A DNA stretch of 64,000 nucleotides from Pelotomaculum thermopropionicum SI (GTDB lineage: Bacteria > Bacillota > Desulfotomaculia > Desulfotomaculales > Pelotomaculaceae), in NCBI GenBank assembly GCA_000010565.1, contig AP009389.1, forward strand, positions 372,001-436,000, written 5' to 3'. Positions 49,408 through 57,785 of the stretch are shown here, in pieces. The translations under genes and the position numbers were made by a program. The notes beneath the pieces were generated by a model that saw nothing but the letters and a program-made list of their open reading frames with translations, was not told the origin of the DNA and did not search any database. The number at the start of each line of letters is the position of its first letter. Position 1 is the stretch's first letter.

Positions 49408-50394
49408 ATGAATGTTCTGGTCAGCGGAGGAGCGGGCTACATCGGCAGCCACACGGTGCGCGAACTGATCAAGAGAAACCACTTTGTGGTGGTGCTGGAC
49501 AACCTTACCAAATGGCACAGGGCGGCGGTGCAGGGTGCCGAACTGGTGGCGGGGGATACCGCTGACCGGGAGCTTTTAAGGGGCCTGTTCAGGAAGTACG
49601 GCATTGAGGCGGTCATGCACTTTGCGGCCAGCAGCCTGGTGGGCGAGTCGGTCCGCCGCCCGTCTGAGTACTATTACAACAACGTGGTTAAAGGGCTTTC
49701 CCTGATGGACGCCATGGTGGAGGCGGGCGTGCGCTTTCTGATCTTTTCTTCAACTGCGGCGGTGTACGGGGAGCCGCGGGAGGTGCCCATTACCGAGGCT
49801 CACCCGGCCAACCCCACCAACCCTTACGGGGCGACCAAACTGGCCGTGGAGGGAGCGATGCGCTGGTACGGGGAAGCCTACGGGCTGCGCTACGCCTCCC
49901 TGCGCTACTTTAACGCCGCCGGGGCCGACCCGGCGGGGGACATCGGCGAGGACCACGACCCGGAGACCCACCTGATCCCGCTGGTGCTGAAGACGGCCTT
50001 AGGCTTGCTGCCCCGCCTGGAGGTTTACGGGACCGACTACCCCACGCCTGACGGCACCTGCATAAGGGACTACATCCACGTCAGCGACCTGGCCGAAGCC
50101 CACGTGCTGGCCCTGGAAGCGCTGGCCGCAGGGGCTCCTTCTGCGGTGTACAACCTGGGCAACGGCAGCGGCTACTCGGTGCTCGAGGTGGTCAGGGCGG
50201 CGGAGGAGGTAACGGGCAGGCCCATACCCGTTCATTACGGGCCGCGGCGGGCGGGTGACCCTTCCGTTCTGGTGGCCGGATCGGAAAAGATTAAGGCCGA
50301 TCTTGGCTGGCGGCCCCGCTTTACCAGCCTTGGCGACATTATCGGGACGGCCTGGCGCTGGCATCTGGGCCATCCCGGCGGATTCGAAAAATAA
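49408..50394 (+). CDS. galE: UDP-glucose 4-epimerase
   Basis: A 328-residue short-chain dehydrogenase-fold enzyme that interconverts UDP-glucose and UDP-galactose to supply surface glycans. NAD-binding GGAGYIGSHT at residues 7-16; catalytic S/T in SSTAAVYGE and Y-x3-K in NPYGATK; RYFNAAGADPAGDIGEDHDP is the GalE-specific loop. The ATG follows GGAGG. The next gene starts 10 bp downstream. Confidence 0.95.
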   Translation: MNVLVSGGAGYIGSHTVRELIKRNHFVVVLDNLTKWHRAAVQGAELVAGDTADRELLRGLFRKYGIEAVMHFAASSLVGESVRRPSEYYYNNVVKGLSLMDAMVEAGVRFLIFSSTAAVYGEPREVPITEAHPANPTNPYGATKLAVEGAMRWYGEAYGLRYASLRYFNAAGADPAGDIGEDHDPETHLIPLVLKTALGLLPRLEVYGTDYPTPDGTCIRDYIHVSDLAEAHVLALEALAAGAPSAVYNLGNGSGYSVLEVVRAAEEVTGRPIPVHYGPRRAGDPSVLVAGSEKIKADLGWRPRFTSLGDIIGTAWRWHLGHPGGFEK

Positions 50395-50404
50395 AGAGGT
50401 AGCG

Positions 50405-51526
50405 ATGAGGACTTTTGCAATTGCCGGCCTGATCCTTCTGGCCGGGCTGTTTGCCTGTTTTCCCGGCGCCGGGGGCCGTGCCGGCGGCGAAAGCCGGCCG
50501 ATAACGACCCTGGAAGGGCGCAGGGAGGCCCTGGTGAGGCAGGCAGGCCTTGAGGAAAAGGAAAAAGAGCTGGTGGCCGAACTGCTGGCCTGGGATGTGA
50601 AAATAGATGCCGCCCGGCGCGAACAGGAGCGGCTGAGGCAGGAGATACCGGCCGCAGAGCGTTCCCTGGCCGGGGCGGAGGCCGGCCTGGCGGAAGCCCG
50701 CGCCCGCCTGGAGGAAGGCAGGGACAGGCTGGGCCGCTGGGTGAACTTTCTCTACCGCTACGGCTGGGTGACCTACCTGGAGGTCGTTCTGGGTGCGGCC
50801 AGCTTCGGCGAATTCGTGGAAAGGGCACAGGCGGTTATGATCGTCATCGCCAACCAGGCGAAAATGCTCGACGAGGTGCGCGAACTTACCGCCCGCCTGC
50901 AGGAGCAGGTTGACGCCTGCGAGAGGGCGCGGCGGGAGCTGGCGGAGAAAGGCGCCAGGCTGGAGGCCAGCCTGAACGAGATGGCGGCGGCCAGGGCCGG
51001 CAGGGAGGAGTTTCTGGCCGGCCTTAGGAGGGAGTCGGCCGCCCTCGCCGAAAAGATAGTCCAGGCCGAGGTTTTCTGGTACCGCTCCTTAAGTTCGTTT
51101 AACTCCCTTTTGTCCAGCCTGGATGTTTTTCCGTGGCGCGACCTGTCTCCGGAGAAAATTACCGTGAAGGGCAGTAAAGTGCAAGTTGAAATTAGCGAAA
51201 ACGAGATAAACAGGGTGCTGTTGGATAACGGCGGCGCCGGCCTTAACGTGCAAATTTCACCCGGCCTCTTCGCCATTTCCGGCCCCGCCTCCGGCGGCAG
51301 CCCGGATTTCCGGATAGAAGGGGATTTTGCGGCGGAGGACGGAAAGGTGCGCTTCCGCCCGGCGGGCGTCTACCTGGATGGAGTGCCCGTGAGCCGGGAG
51401 GTGCTTGCCTTTGTGTCTTCGGAAAGCCGCCTGGCGCTTGACCCGCAGGTTTACCTGCCGGGATGCAGGCTGTCCGAAGTGCGGGCGGAGGCGGGCAGGC
51501 TGGTGCTGCTGATGGCCTTAAAATAA
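50405..51526 (+). CDS. Exported coiled-coil protein, PcsB/CwlO-like N-terminal part
   Basis: A 373-residue protein with a signal sequence (FAIAGLILLAGLFACFPG; LFAC could serve as a lipobox). Residues about 35-220 form a long coiled coil (LRQEIPAAERSLAGAEAGLA, LDEVRELTARLQEQVDACER) as in PcsB/CwlO/EnvC-type peptidoglycan-linked proteins; the C-terminal 150 residues are beta-rich and without a NlpC/P60 or M23 catalytic motif. It may regulate a cell-wall hydrolase. Starts 10 bp after galE. Confidence 0.65.
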   Translation: MRTFAIAGLILLAGLFACFPGAGGRAGGESRPITTLEGRREALVRQAGLEEKEKELVAELLAWDVKIDAARREQERLRQEIPAAERSLAGAEAGLAEARARLEEGRDRLGRWVNFLYRYGWVTYLEVVLGAASFGEFVERAQAVMIVIANQAKMLDEVRELTARLQEQVDACERARRELAEKGARLEASLNEMAAARAGREEFLAGLRRESAALAEKIVQAEVFWYRSLSSFNSLLSSLDVFPWRDLSPEKITVKGSKVQVEISENEINRVLLDNGGAGLNVQISPGLFAISGPASGGSPDFRIEGDFAAEDGKVRFRPAGVYLDGVPVSREVLAFVSSESRLALDPQVYLPGCRLSEVRAEAGRLVLLMALK

Positions 51527-51551
51527 AAAAAAGCGCCCAACAGCCCGGGCG
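51525..51551 (-). terminator. Minus-strand terminator
   Basis: On the minus strand CGCCC pairs with GGGCG around an 8-base loop and is followed by eight Ts. It faces leftward transcription from the AI-2E-type transporter gene. Confidence 0.6.
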
Positions 51552-51600
51552 AATGGAGATTAAAAGGTAATGTTTGTTTAAATAAAGAGGAAAGGATGTT

Positions 51601-51696
51601 ATGCCTGACTTTACTACAGCAATTCGCGTACCAGCGGCCGGCAGGCGTTTGGCGCAGAACAGGCAAAAGCCTTTGTTCCAAAACGAATCAAGCTGA
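51601..51696 (+). CDS. Possible 31-residue small protein
   Basis: ATG with GAGGAAAGG upstream at a usable spacing opens MPDFTTAIRVPAAGRRLAQN and ends NESS-stop. The peptide is basic. A good plus-strand terminator starts 25 bp later, which together with the ribosome-binding site suggests a real short transcript. No known family; could be chance. Confidence 0.4.
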   Translation: MPDFTTAIRVPAAGRRLAQNRQKPLFQNESS

Positions 51697-51721
51697 AAGC
51701 GGCTGTGTTCCATAACAATAC

Positions 51722-51747
51722 AGGTGCCCCTGCCTGGGACACCTTTT
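51722..51747 (+). terminator. Plus-strand terminator
   Basis: AGGTGCCC pairs with GGGACACCT around CTGCCT (one mismatch), followed by TTTTTC. Confidence 0.7.
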
Positions 51748-51774
51748 TCAATTCTTTTCACAGCCGGGAGGGCC

Positions 51775-52869
51775 TTAGTCCGGGCCCGCGGTCCCGCCGC
51801 TGCCTTCCCGGAAGAGCCAGGCAAAGGCCTTTACCTTTTGCAGGGCGTTGTAAGTAATTAAAACAAACGGCCCGAGAATGAAGCCGTAAGCCCCGAAGAG
51901 CTCATAGCCGACGTAAAGGGAAATCAGGACGCTTAAAGGGGCAATGCCCATATTCTCGCCGAGCACCTTTGGCTCAATGGAGTGCTTGATGACCACCACT
52001 GCAAAAAAAAGGATGATCAGGCCGGCCGCCATGAAAGTTTTTCCCTCCAGCAGGCTGATAATAATCCAGGGGATGAAGATGGTTCCCACTCCCAGCACCG
52101 GAATGGGGCTGACCAGACCGCCCAGCAGGGAAATGGCAACCACGTATTCGGTTTTGAGGATGATCAGGCCGGCCAGAATTACCAGGCTGGTGATGGCGGA
52201 CAGGATGGCCTGGGCTTTGATAAAGCCTATAGAAGAATGGTATATTTCGCCGGCCATTATTTCAAACTTGTGGTGATACTCCCGGGGTATGGCGGATAGC
52301 ATCTTTTTTTTCAGTATGGGCAGGTCCTTGCTGAAAAAGAAAGCTGCGATCAGCGCAATTACAACCAGCAGAAGCTGGTTGGGCAGGCCGGTAATTACCC
52401 CCAGTATTTCCCTGGCCAGCAGGGAAAGCTTTTCGGAGAACATTTCGGTAAGCATTTCGGCGTTCTTATTCAGGTGATGGGTAAATTCCGGCGGAAAGCC
52501 CTCGGCGTAGGACTGCAGCCTTTGCATTAGCAGCGAGGACTGGTCTTTCATAATGCTGGTGTGAGAGGGGGCATTGGCCAGGAATCTGGCCAGTTCCACT
52601 ATTAGTTTTGATACGGTGAGCCAGGCCACTGCCGCCAGGGAACCAACGGTTACCAGCATGGCCATACCCGTGGCGGCGGCCCGGGGCATTTTCAGCTTCT
52701 GGAAAAGGCCTACCACCGGTTCTATTGCTACGGCCAGGATCAAGCCCAGGAGAAAGGGGAGGAAGTAAGGGATTACCAGCTTGAAGGCAATTGCCGCGAT
52801 TACCAGGGTGGCCGCCAACAGGGCTACGTTGGTTATGGCGTTCCAGTGCTTTTTATAAAACTCTCTCAA
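51775..52869 (-). CDS. AI-2E/PerM-family transporter
   Basis: A 364-residue membrane protein with about 8 hydrophobic segments. The order (NAITNVALLAATLVIAAIAF, then a soluble loop about 80-150, then LLLVVIALIAAFFFSKDLPI, and the ending VLGVGTIFIPWIIISLLEG) is that of the AI-2E family, which includes transporters for autoinducer-2, sporulation YtvI and Na+/H+ antiporters. The TTG start at 52869 has GGAGGG eight bases upstream. Substrate unknown. Confidence 0.88.
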   Translation of the reverse strand: MREFYKKHWNAITNVALLAATLVIAAIAFKLVIPYFLPFLLGLILAVAIEPVVGLFQKLKMPRAAATGMAMLVTVGSLAAVAWLTVSKLIVELARFLANAPSHTSIMKDQSSLLMQRLQSYAEGFPPEFTHHLNKNAEMLTEMFSEKLSLLAREILGVITGLPNQLLLVVIALIAAFFFSKDLPILKKKMLSAIPREYHHKFEIMAGEIYHSSIGFIKAQAILSAITSLVILAGLIILKTEYVVAISLLGGLVSPIPVLGVGTIFIPWIIISLLEGKTFMAAGLIILFFAVVVIKHSIEPKVLGENMGIAPLSVLISLYVGYELFGAYGFILGPFVLITYNALQKVKAFAWLFREGSGGTAGPD

Positions 52870-52982
52870 ATATGAACCCTCCGATGGATGTGCGCAGCAG
52901 GCAACTGTGTAAACAGTATTCGAGGTTGGATGCCGGAGTCCTTTACGAAAAAATGATTTATATATACCGGTAAAAAAATTTT

Positions 52983-53011
52983 TTGTCAAAACCGCCTTGA
53001 AAAGCTATACT
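52983..53011 (+). promoter_or_regulatory. Sigma-A promoter of the oxidoreductase gene
   Basis: TTGTCA (52983-52988) and TATACT (53006-53011) separated by 17 bp, each one base from consensus. Confidence 0.7.
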
Positions 53012-53021
53012 TTATTCAGGT

Positions 53022-53065
53022 GCTAAAGCGCCGCCGGGGAAAGCGCGGCCTGCCGGCGCTTTAGC
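53022..53065. promoter_or_regulatory. Perfect 12-bp inverted repeat in the oxidoreductase leader
   Basis: GCTAAAGCGCCG (53022-53033) and CGGCGCTTTAGC (53054-53065) are exact complements around a 20-base loop. It begins about 10 bases after the promoter -10 box, so the transcript would start with a strong stem-loop. No U-run follows. Confidence 0.7.
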
Positions 53066-53083
53066 CGCTTTGCAAGATAATGT

Positions 53084-55109
53084 ATGCCGGTTAACGAGCC
53101 GGTTAGTGGAGGAATCATTTCGGTGAGCGAACTACTGCCGCCCTGCACGAATGCTTGCCCGGTCCGCACGGATGTCAGAGGTTATATTGCTGCAATAGCC
53201 AGGCGCGATTACGTGGAGGCCTGCCGGCTGATCCGGGCCAGAAATCCCTTTCCTTCCGTGTGCGCCTGGGTGTGCCCTCATCCCTGCGAAGAGGCCTGCC
53301 GCCGGGCTGGTGTGGACATGCCTTTGTCCATCCGGGAACTGAAGCGTTTTGCCGTTGAGAATGCGGCCTGGAGCCCGGCCGTTCCCGCTCCCGCCACCGG
53401 TAAAAAGGTGGCCGTTGTGGGTGCCGGCCCGGCCGGGCTGACCGCCGCCTACGAACTGGTCCTGCGCGGCCACCGGGCGGTGGTTTACGAGCGGCACCGG
53501 TCGCCGGGCGGGCACTTTTTCACCTCCCTGCCCGCCTACCGCCTGCCGCGGGAGGTGTTGCAAAGGGATCTTGAAACAATCCTGGCGGCCGGGGTGGAGG
53601 TGCGCACGGGTGTAGAGGTTGGCCGGGACGTGACTGTTACCCGTCTGAGGGATGAGTACGACGCGGTAATAATCGGCGTGGGGCTGCGGGCGAGCAAAAG
53701 GCTGGACGTGCCGGGCGGCGGCCTGCCGGGGGTTTACCCGGCGCTTGAGTTTCTGGAGATGGCCAACCTGGGCGAAAGGCCGCGGGTGAGCGGCCGGGTC
53801 GCCGTAGTCGGCGGCGGAGACGTGGCCATGGACGCGGCCCGCACCGCCCTGCGCCTGGGCGCCTCCGAAGTGCTGGTAATCTGCCTGGAGGAGCGGGAGC
53901 AAATGCCCGCCCACAGGTGGGAGGTAGATGAAGCCCTGGCCGAGGGGGTAACCCTTTTGCCCGGCCGCGGCCCTGCCGGGATCATGGAGCAGGGGGGCAG
54001 GGTTGTTGGCCTGAAGGTTCAAAAGGTAAAGTCGGTTTTTGACCCTGACGGAAGGTTCAACCCGGTTTATGAGCCGGGCAGCTTTGAGAGCGTGCCCTGC
54101 GATACGGTAATAACGGCCATAGGCCAGGCGCCGGACTTCCGCTTCCTTAACGGCAGCGGGCTGAAGGCAGGGGAAGGGGGGCGGCTGGTCCTGGACGGAG
54201 AGTTCTTTGTTGCCGGTGTCCGCGGCCTCTTTTGCCTGCGGCGAGATAGCCGCCGGGCCCGGCCCGGCCATTGCCGCAGTAGCCTCCGGCCGCAGGGCGG
54301 CGGAGTTGGTGGACCGCTATTTAAAGGGCGCAAAAGGGCTGCCGCCTGAAGATGAAGGCGCGGTCATCGGCCCTCTGCCGGCCAAAGTGGCCGGGAGAAT
54401 ACCCCGCCGCGCCCGCAGGGAGGCGGCAGGGCCGCCCGGCGGGAAGGCCGGTGTGCTTCTTGTCCCCCGGCCGGTGCCGGCCGAACCGGACGCCCTTTAC
54501 GAGGCGGGGCGGTGCCTGAGCTGCGGCCTGGGGGCCAGGGTGGACGGCGCCAAATGCGCCGCCTGCCTGGCCTGCCTGAGGGTATGCCCTTACGGGGTGC
54601 CCGTTGCAGGGCGGCAGGCCGTCATGCCGGTTGAAGGCTGTTTGGCCTGCGGCATTTGCGCCTCGGTCTGCCCGGCGGGAGCGATAGCCGTTGAAAAGGT
54701 GGACATGGCGGCCGGGCCGCACCTGCCGCTTGACGGGCGGCTGGCAGGGAAGGTTGCCGTTTTTACCTGCCTGGGGGCCTGCGAGGAAAGGCTTGAGCTG
54801 GATGCCCTGAAAAAAAACGGCGGGCAGCCCGGCCTGCACGTGATAGAGATGCCGGCGGCCGGCGCCCTGCGCCTGGAGTGGATTTTAAATGCTTTTGAAA
54901 ACGGGGCTGCCGGGGCGGCGGTAATTGCCTGCGGCGCCGGCGAGTGCTGCCACCCGGGCGGCGCCGCCTACGCCCAGGGGGTTGTGGCCCGCGCCAGGAG
55001 CATCCTGGAGCAGGCCGGCATTGCGCCGGAGCGGCTCTGCTGCTTGAGGCCGGACGGGGAACGGGATGCGGCGTCCCTGCTGGCCGGCTTTATCGAAGGG
55101 CTGAAATAG
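53084..55109 (+). pseudogene. FAD/Fe-S oxidoreductase (GltD-like) with ferredoxin and MvhD-like domains, split by a frameshift
   Basis: The first frame (53084-54349) has N-terminal Fe-S cysteines (CTNACPVRTDVRGY, CAWVCPHPCEEAC), an FAD site VAVVGAGPAGLTAA and an NAD site AVVGGGDVAMDAA, as in glutamate synthase small subunits. At the T4 run 54230-54233 the frame shifts; with three Ts it reads GLFACGEIAAGPG and continues in the 54207-55109 frame: two 4Fe-4S motifs (CAACLACLRVCP, CLACGICASVCP) and a C-terminal MvhD/FrhD-like domain (FTCLGACEERL, CGAGECCH). The whole, about 675 residues, would pass electrons between NAD(P)H and a hydrogenase or heterodisulfide-reductase-type partner (inference). 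It could also be two polypeptides. Confidence 0.8.
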
Positions 55110-55111
55110 CC

Positions 55112-55417
55112 TTACCCGCCGAAGGCCTGCTTTAAGATTTCCCTGCCCCTGGGGGTTACGGTCAGCCTGACCGGGCCGCCTTCGTCCTTTTCCCTGGCAA
55201 TGAGACCCTCTTTGTTTAAGCGGCCGACCCGGTCCCACACCGTGTTGAATCCTATCCCCAGGGCGTTTCCTATTTGCCGGCAGTGCAGGTCTCCCGGCTT
55301 GATGTTGTGGCAGCCTCCTGAGCATACCATGCCGCCCCGCTCGCCGATGACCCTCAATACGTCCAGGGAGTGCGGCGGAAGGGAAAGTTTCTCTGGGTTT
55401 AAACCCGCATTATCCAT
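55112..55417 (-). CDS. Winged-helix transcriptional regulator
   Basis: A 101-residue helix-turn-helix protein: LDVLRVIGERGGMVCSGGC, LHCRQIGNALGIGFNTVWDR, VGRLNKEGLIAREKDEG. Three cysteines and a histidine (CSGGCHNIKPGDLHC) precede the recognition helix and could bind metal or an Fe-S cluster. AAGGAGG lies upstream. Convergent with the oxidoreductase (2 bp apart), which it may regulate. Confidence 0.75.
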   Translation of the reverse strand: MDNAGLNPEKLSLPPHSLDVLRVIGERGGMVCSGGCHNIKPGDLHCRQIGNALGIGFNTVWDRVGRLNKEGLIAREKDEGGPVRLTVTPRGREILKQAFGG

Positions 55418-55658
55418 CCTTTAAACCTCCTTTGGGCAAACTGACCGGGCCTTAGCGGCCGGAAAAGGCTGGAAAGCGTCTTGTCAACTTAAAACAGGAT
55501 TAGTATAATTGATTAATATAATTATAATGGTTTAACACTGCAAAGCTCATGCCATTATTGATGGTTGCAGTTGCTCCGGGGGAAACAGGGGCGGCCGCTG
55601 CAGGGGGCACGATGCGGCGGCCTTGCCGCCAGAAAGCTGAAAGGGCTGGATATTTGCC

Positions 55659-55997
55659 GTGGAAAGTAATTTAAAGCAGGGAAATATGAATGCGCCCGGC
55701 CGTTTTGAAATGTTTTACCGCCAGGTGGAGGACGTTCTTTTCTGCTGCCCGAAGGTGGCCGAAGCGGTTGTCCTCGCGGTAGGCGGCCTGCAGCAAGCCG
55801 AAATATTGAAGGCCTATATCGTGCTGAGGGAGGGTGAAGCGGCCACGGCCGAGGAAATAGTCCGGTTTTGCGCAGGGCGCCTGGAAGAGTTTCTGGTGCC
55901 CGGGGCGGTCGAATTCCGGGAAAGCCTTCCCAAGACACCCGCCGGGAAGGTTTTAAGAAGGGTGCTGCTGGAGGAAGAAAAAAACAGGAACCGTTGA
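55659..55997 (+). CDS. Stand-alone acyl-CoA synthetase C-terminal domain
   Basis: A 112-residue protein equal to the C-terminal AMP-binding domain of ANL enzymes: VEDVLFCCPKVAEAVVLAV, LKAYIVLREGEAATAEEIV, and ESLPKTPAGKVLRRVLL with the catalytic Lys. The large N-terminal adenylating domain is absent and is not found upstream. Starts are GTG 55659 or ATG 55686, both with weak ribosome-binding sites. It may be a relic or a free-standing domain acting in trans. Confidence 0.7.
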   Translation: MESNLKQGNMNAPGRFEMFYRQVEDVLFCCPKVAEAVVLAVGGLQQAEILKAYIVLREGEAATAEEIVRFCAGRLEEFLVPGAVEFRESLPKTPAGKVLRRVLLEEEKNRNR

Positions 55998-56065
55998 TTT
56001 ATCTGAATTATCTGTTGACATATTGACGCCTTTATCATATTCTTAAATTGCACAACCGAATATGT

Positions 56066-56215
56066 TCTTCGTTAGGTGAGGCTTCTACACAGACATATGC
56101 CACTGCCCGGAAATGTCGAGAGACGCCTACGGGTTAACAGGTACTGCCGGATTAAGGTTTTACTTAATGTGGCTGGGATCTTTTCCCTAGCTGTGTATGT
56201 GTCAAAGCTTTGACG
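56066..56215 (+). ncRNA. M-box (ykoK) magnesium riboswitch
   Basis: The sequence has the M-box landmarks in order: GTTAGGTGAGGCTTCTA at 56071; TGCCACTGCCCGGAAATGTC near 56098; GACGCCTACGGGTTAACAGG near 56123; ATTAAGGTTTTACTTAATG; and the closing CAAAGCTTTGACGAG at about 56203-56217. It precedes a terminator/antiterminator switch and corA, a magnesium transporter. High Mg should favour termination (family knowledge). Confidence 0.95.
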
Positions 56216-56221
56216 AGTGGA

Positions 56222-56285
56222 GAAGGTTATTTGCTGTTATTATTTGTGGGAAAACCTTCTTTAAAAATGAGGGTTTTTTATTTTT
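56222..56285 (+). terminator. Antiterminator/terminator switch of the M-box
   Basis: GAAGGTT (56222-56228) can pair with AACCTTC (56253-56259), forming an antiterminator. The same AAAACCTTC (56251-56259) can instead pair with GAGGGTTTT (56269-56277), followed by TTATTTTT, an intrinsic terminator. The two structures are mutually exclusive. Confidence 0.85.
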
Positions 56286-56304
56286 GACGTGGGAGGCGAA
56301 TAAT

Positions 56305-56418
56305 ATGGAAGATGCCGGCTGTGGCGATAGAAAAACCGGCACAGCTTTGACTACCGGCACAATTCATGTGAGTAACCGGAAAAGAATTCTGGCAGACTGG
56401 GGGGTTGAGGATGATTAA
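56305..56418 (+). CDS. 37-residue protein between M-box and corA
   Basis: ATG eight bases after GGGAGG opens MEDAGCGDRKTGTALTTGTI and ends RILADWGVEDD-stop. It overlaps the corA start by eight bases, so its translation probably drives that of corA. No family recognised. It is under Mg control together with corA. Confidence 0.65.
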   Translation: MEDAGCGDRKTGTALTTGTIHVSNRKRILADWGVEDD

Positions 56419-57388
56419 GACCTATCTTTACAGCCACGGCGAGAACAGGATGTACCACGACGTAGAGCTGGAGAAAAAGAACGAATTTTTAAAGCACGAA
56501 GAGGACCTGCTGTGGGTCGACCTTTACAGGTTTACCGAAGAAGAAATAAAGTACGTGGCAAGAATTTTCGACTTTCACCCGCTGGCCGTGGAGGACTGCA
56601 TGAGCTACAGCCCGCGCGCCAAGCTTGACAATTACGAGGACTATTATTTCTTTGTCATGCATGCCCTCCGTTACGACGAGGAGTCCGAGGAGGAAATCGT
56701 GCTGGTTCAGCTTAACGTTTTTTTGGGGCCCAACTTTGTGGTGACCGTTCATAACCAGACCCTGCCGGTGCTGGGGCGGATGGCCAGGGTCAGCCTGCAC
56801 AGCTCCCAGTACATGAATAAGGGGATGGAATTTTTCCTGTACTCCATTATTGACGGCAATACCGACGAGATCTTCCCCATTCTGGAACGCATCGGGGTGC
56901 GTATCGACGAGCTGGAGGACGAGATTTACGAGCAGCCCAGCAAGGAAATTACGGAAGAGTTTTTGGCCCTGAAGAGGACCATTTTGACCATCCGGCGTGC
57001 CGTCCTGCCGCAGTTGAGGGTTTTTACCAGCATTAACGCGGGCGGGCACCCCTATTTCGACATCCGGGAGGAAATAAAGCCCTACTTTCTGGACCTGGTG
57101 GACCACCTCGAGCGGATTGCCGACTCAATTGAAGGGTACCGCGACCTGGTGGACGCCTCCCTGGCCACCTACCACTCGCTGATCAGTGCCCGCACCAACC
57201 AGACGATGCGGGTGCTTACGGTAATCTCGACGATCTTCATCCCGCTTACCTTTCTGACCGGCTTTTTCGGCATGAACGTGCCGCTGCCCTACCAGAACAG
57301 CGGTATGTCCACCTTTCTAATAACTGCCGGTCTGATCGGGGTTTCAGGGCTGATGCTGGCGGCATTTAAAAAGCAAAAATGGATCTGA
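56411..57388 (+). CDS. corA: CorA-family magnesium transporter
   Basis: A 325-residue CorA channel. A large cytoplasmic N-terminal domain (LLWVDLYRFTEEEIKYVARI, FHPLAVEDCM) leads into a long stalk helix and two C-terminal transmembrane helices with the pore signature GMN (FFGMNVPLPY, about 287-289). The ATG at 56411 overlaps the small upstream gene. Its expression is controlled by the M-box riboswitch, so Mg is the likely physiological ion. Confidence 0.96.
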   Translation: MIKTYLYSHGENRMYHDVELEKKNEFLKHEEDLLWVDLYRFTEEEIKYVARIFDFHPLAVEDCMSYSPRAKLDNYEDYYFFVMHALRYDEESEEEIVLVQLNVFLGPNFVVTVHNQTLPVLGRMARVSLHSSQYMNKGMEFFLYSIIDGNTDEIFPILERIGVRIDELEDEIYEQPSKEITEEFLALKRTILTIRRAVLPQLRVFTSINAGGHPYFDIREEIKPYFLDLVDHLERIADSIEGYRDLVDASLATYHSLISARTNQTMRVLTVISTIFIPLTFLTGFFGMNVPLPYQNSGMSTFLITAGLIGVSGLMLAAFKKQKWI

Positions 57389-57785
57389 AAGGGAAAACTT
57401 CTTGCCCTGCCGTTTTCCGGCCGGGGCCTGAAAATATATAATGTATAACTGGCGAAGGCAATTTTTCAGCATATTTTTACCGGTTTTAATTTTATTTTAA
57501 GCTTTGTTGTGTAGAATCCATAGCAGGCGAAAATGTTTATGCAGCAGCCGGCGCTTTGTCGCCGCTCACTCCGGTGCTCCGCGCCGACAGCACCAGGGCT
57601 TGCTTCGGACCGGACTAGCGTCGCTGCAAAGGCGGCGAAAGGTTTGTTTTGATTATGACTTTTTTCATCATTGTTTTTCTCGTTCGCTTTGACAAAGCGC
57701 CGTCTCCACACATTTTATTCCCGGTTTGTCACGGAATATCACGGGCTGTTAATCATTTTAAGTTTTTCCTGGGAGGGTTTTGAAC
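57389..57785. other. Intergenic region with several strong short hairpins
   Basis: Perfect stems include CGGCG/CGCCG (57549-57565 region), GGTGCT/AGCACC (about 57572-57593) and CGCTTTG/CAAAGCG (about 57684-57698). Opposing open frames here have no ribosome-binding sites. The AT-rich borders (57430-57500, 57700-57770) separate a GC-rich folded core. It may be a small RNA or a repetitive element; GGGAGGG at its right end is the htrA ribosome-binding site. Confidence 0.4.

Noticed and set aside
53132-54271. 379-codon minus-strand frame
   Set aside because: Antisense to the conserved oxidoreductase domains; low-complexity composition.
57466-57711. 81-codon minus-strand frame before htrA
   Set aside because: No ribosome-binding site; composition follows the hairpin-rich DNA rather than a protein. 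Treated as a possible structured element instead.
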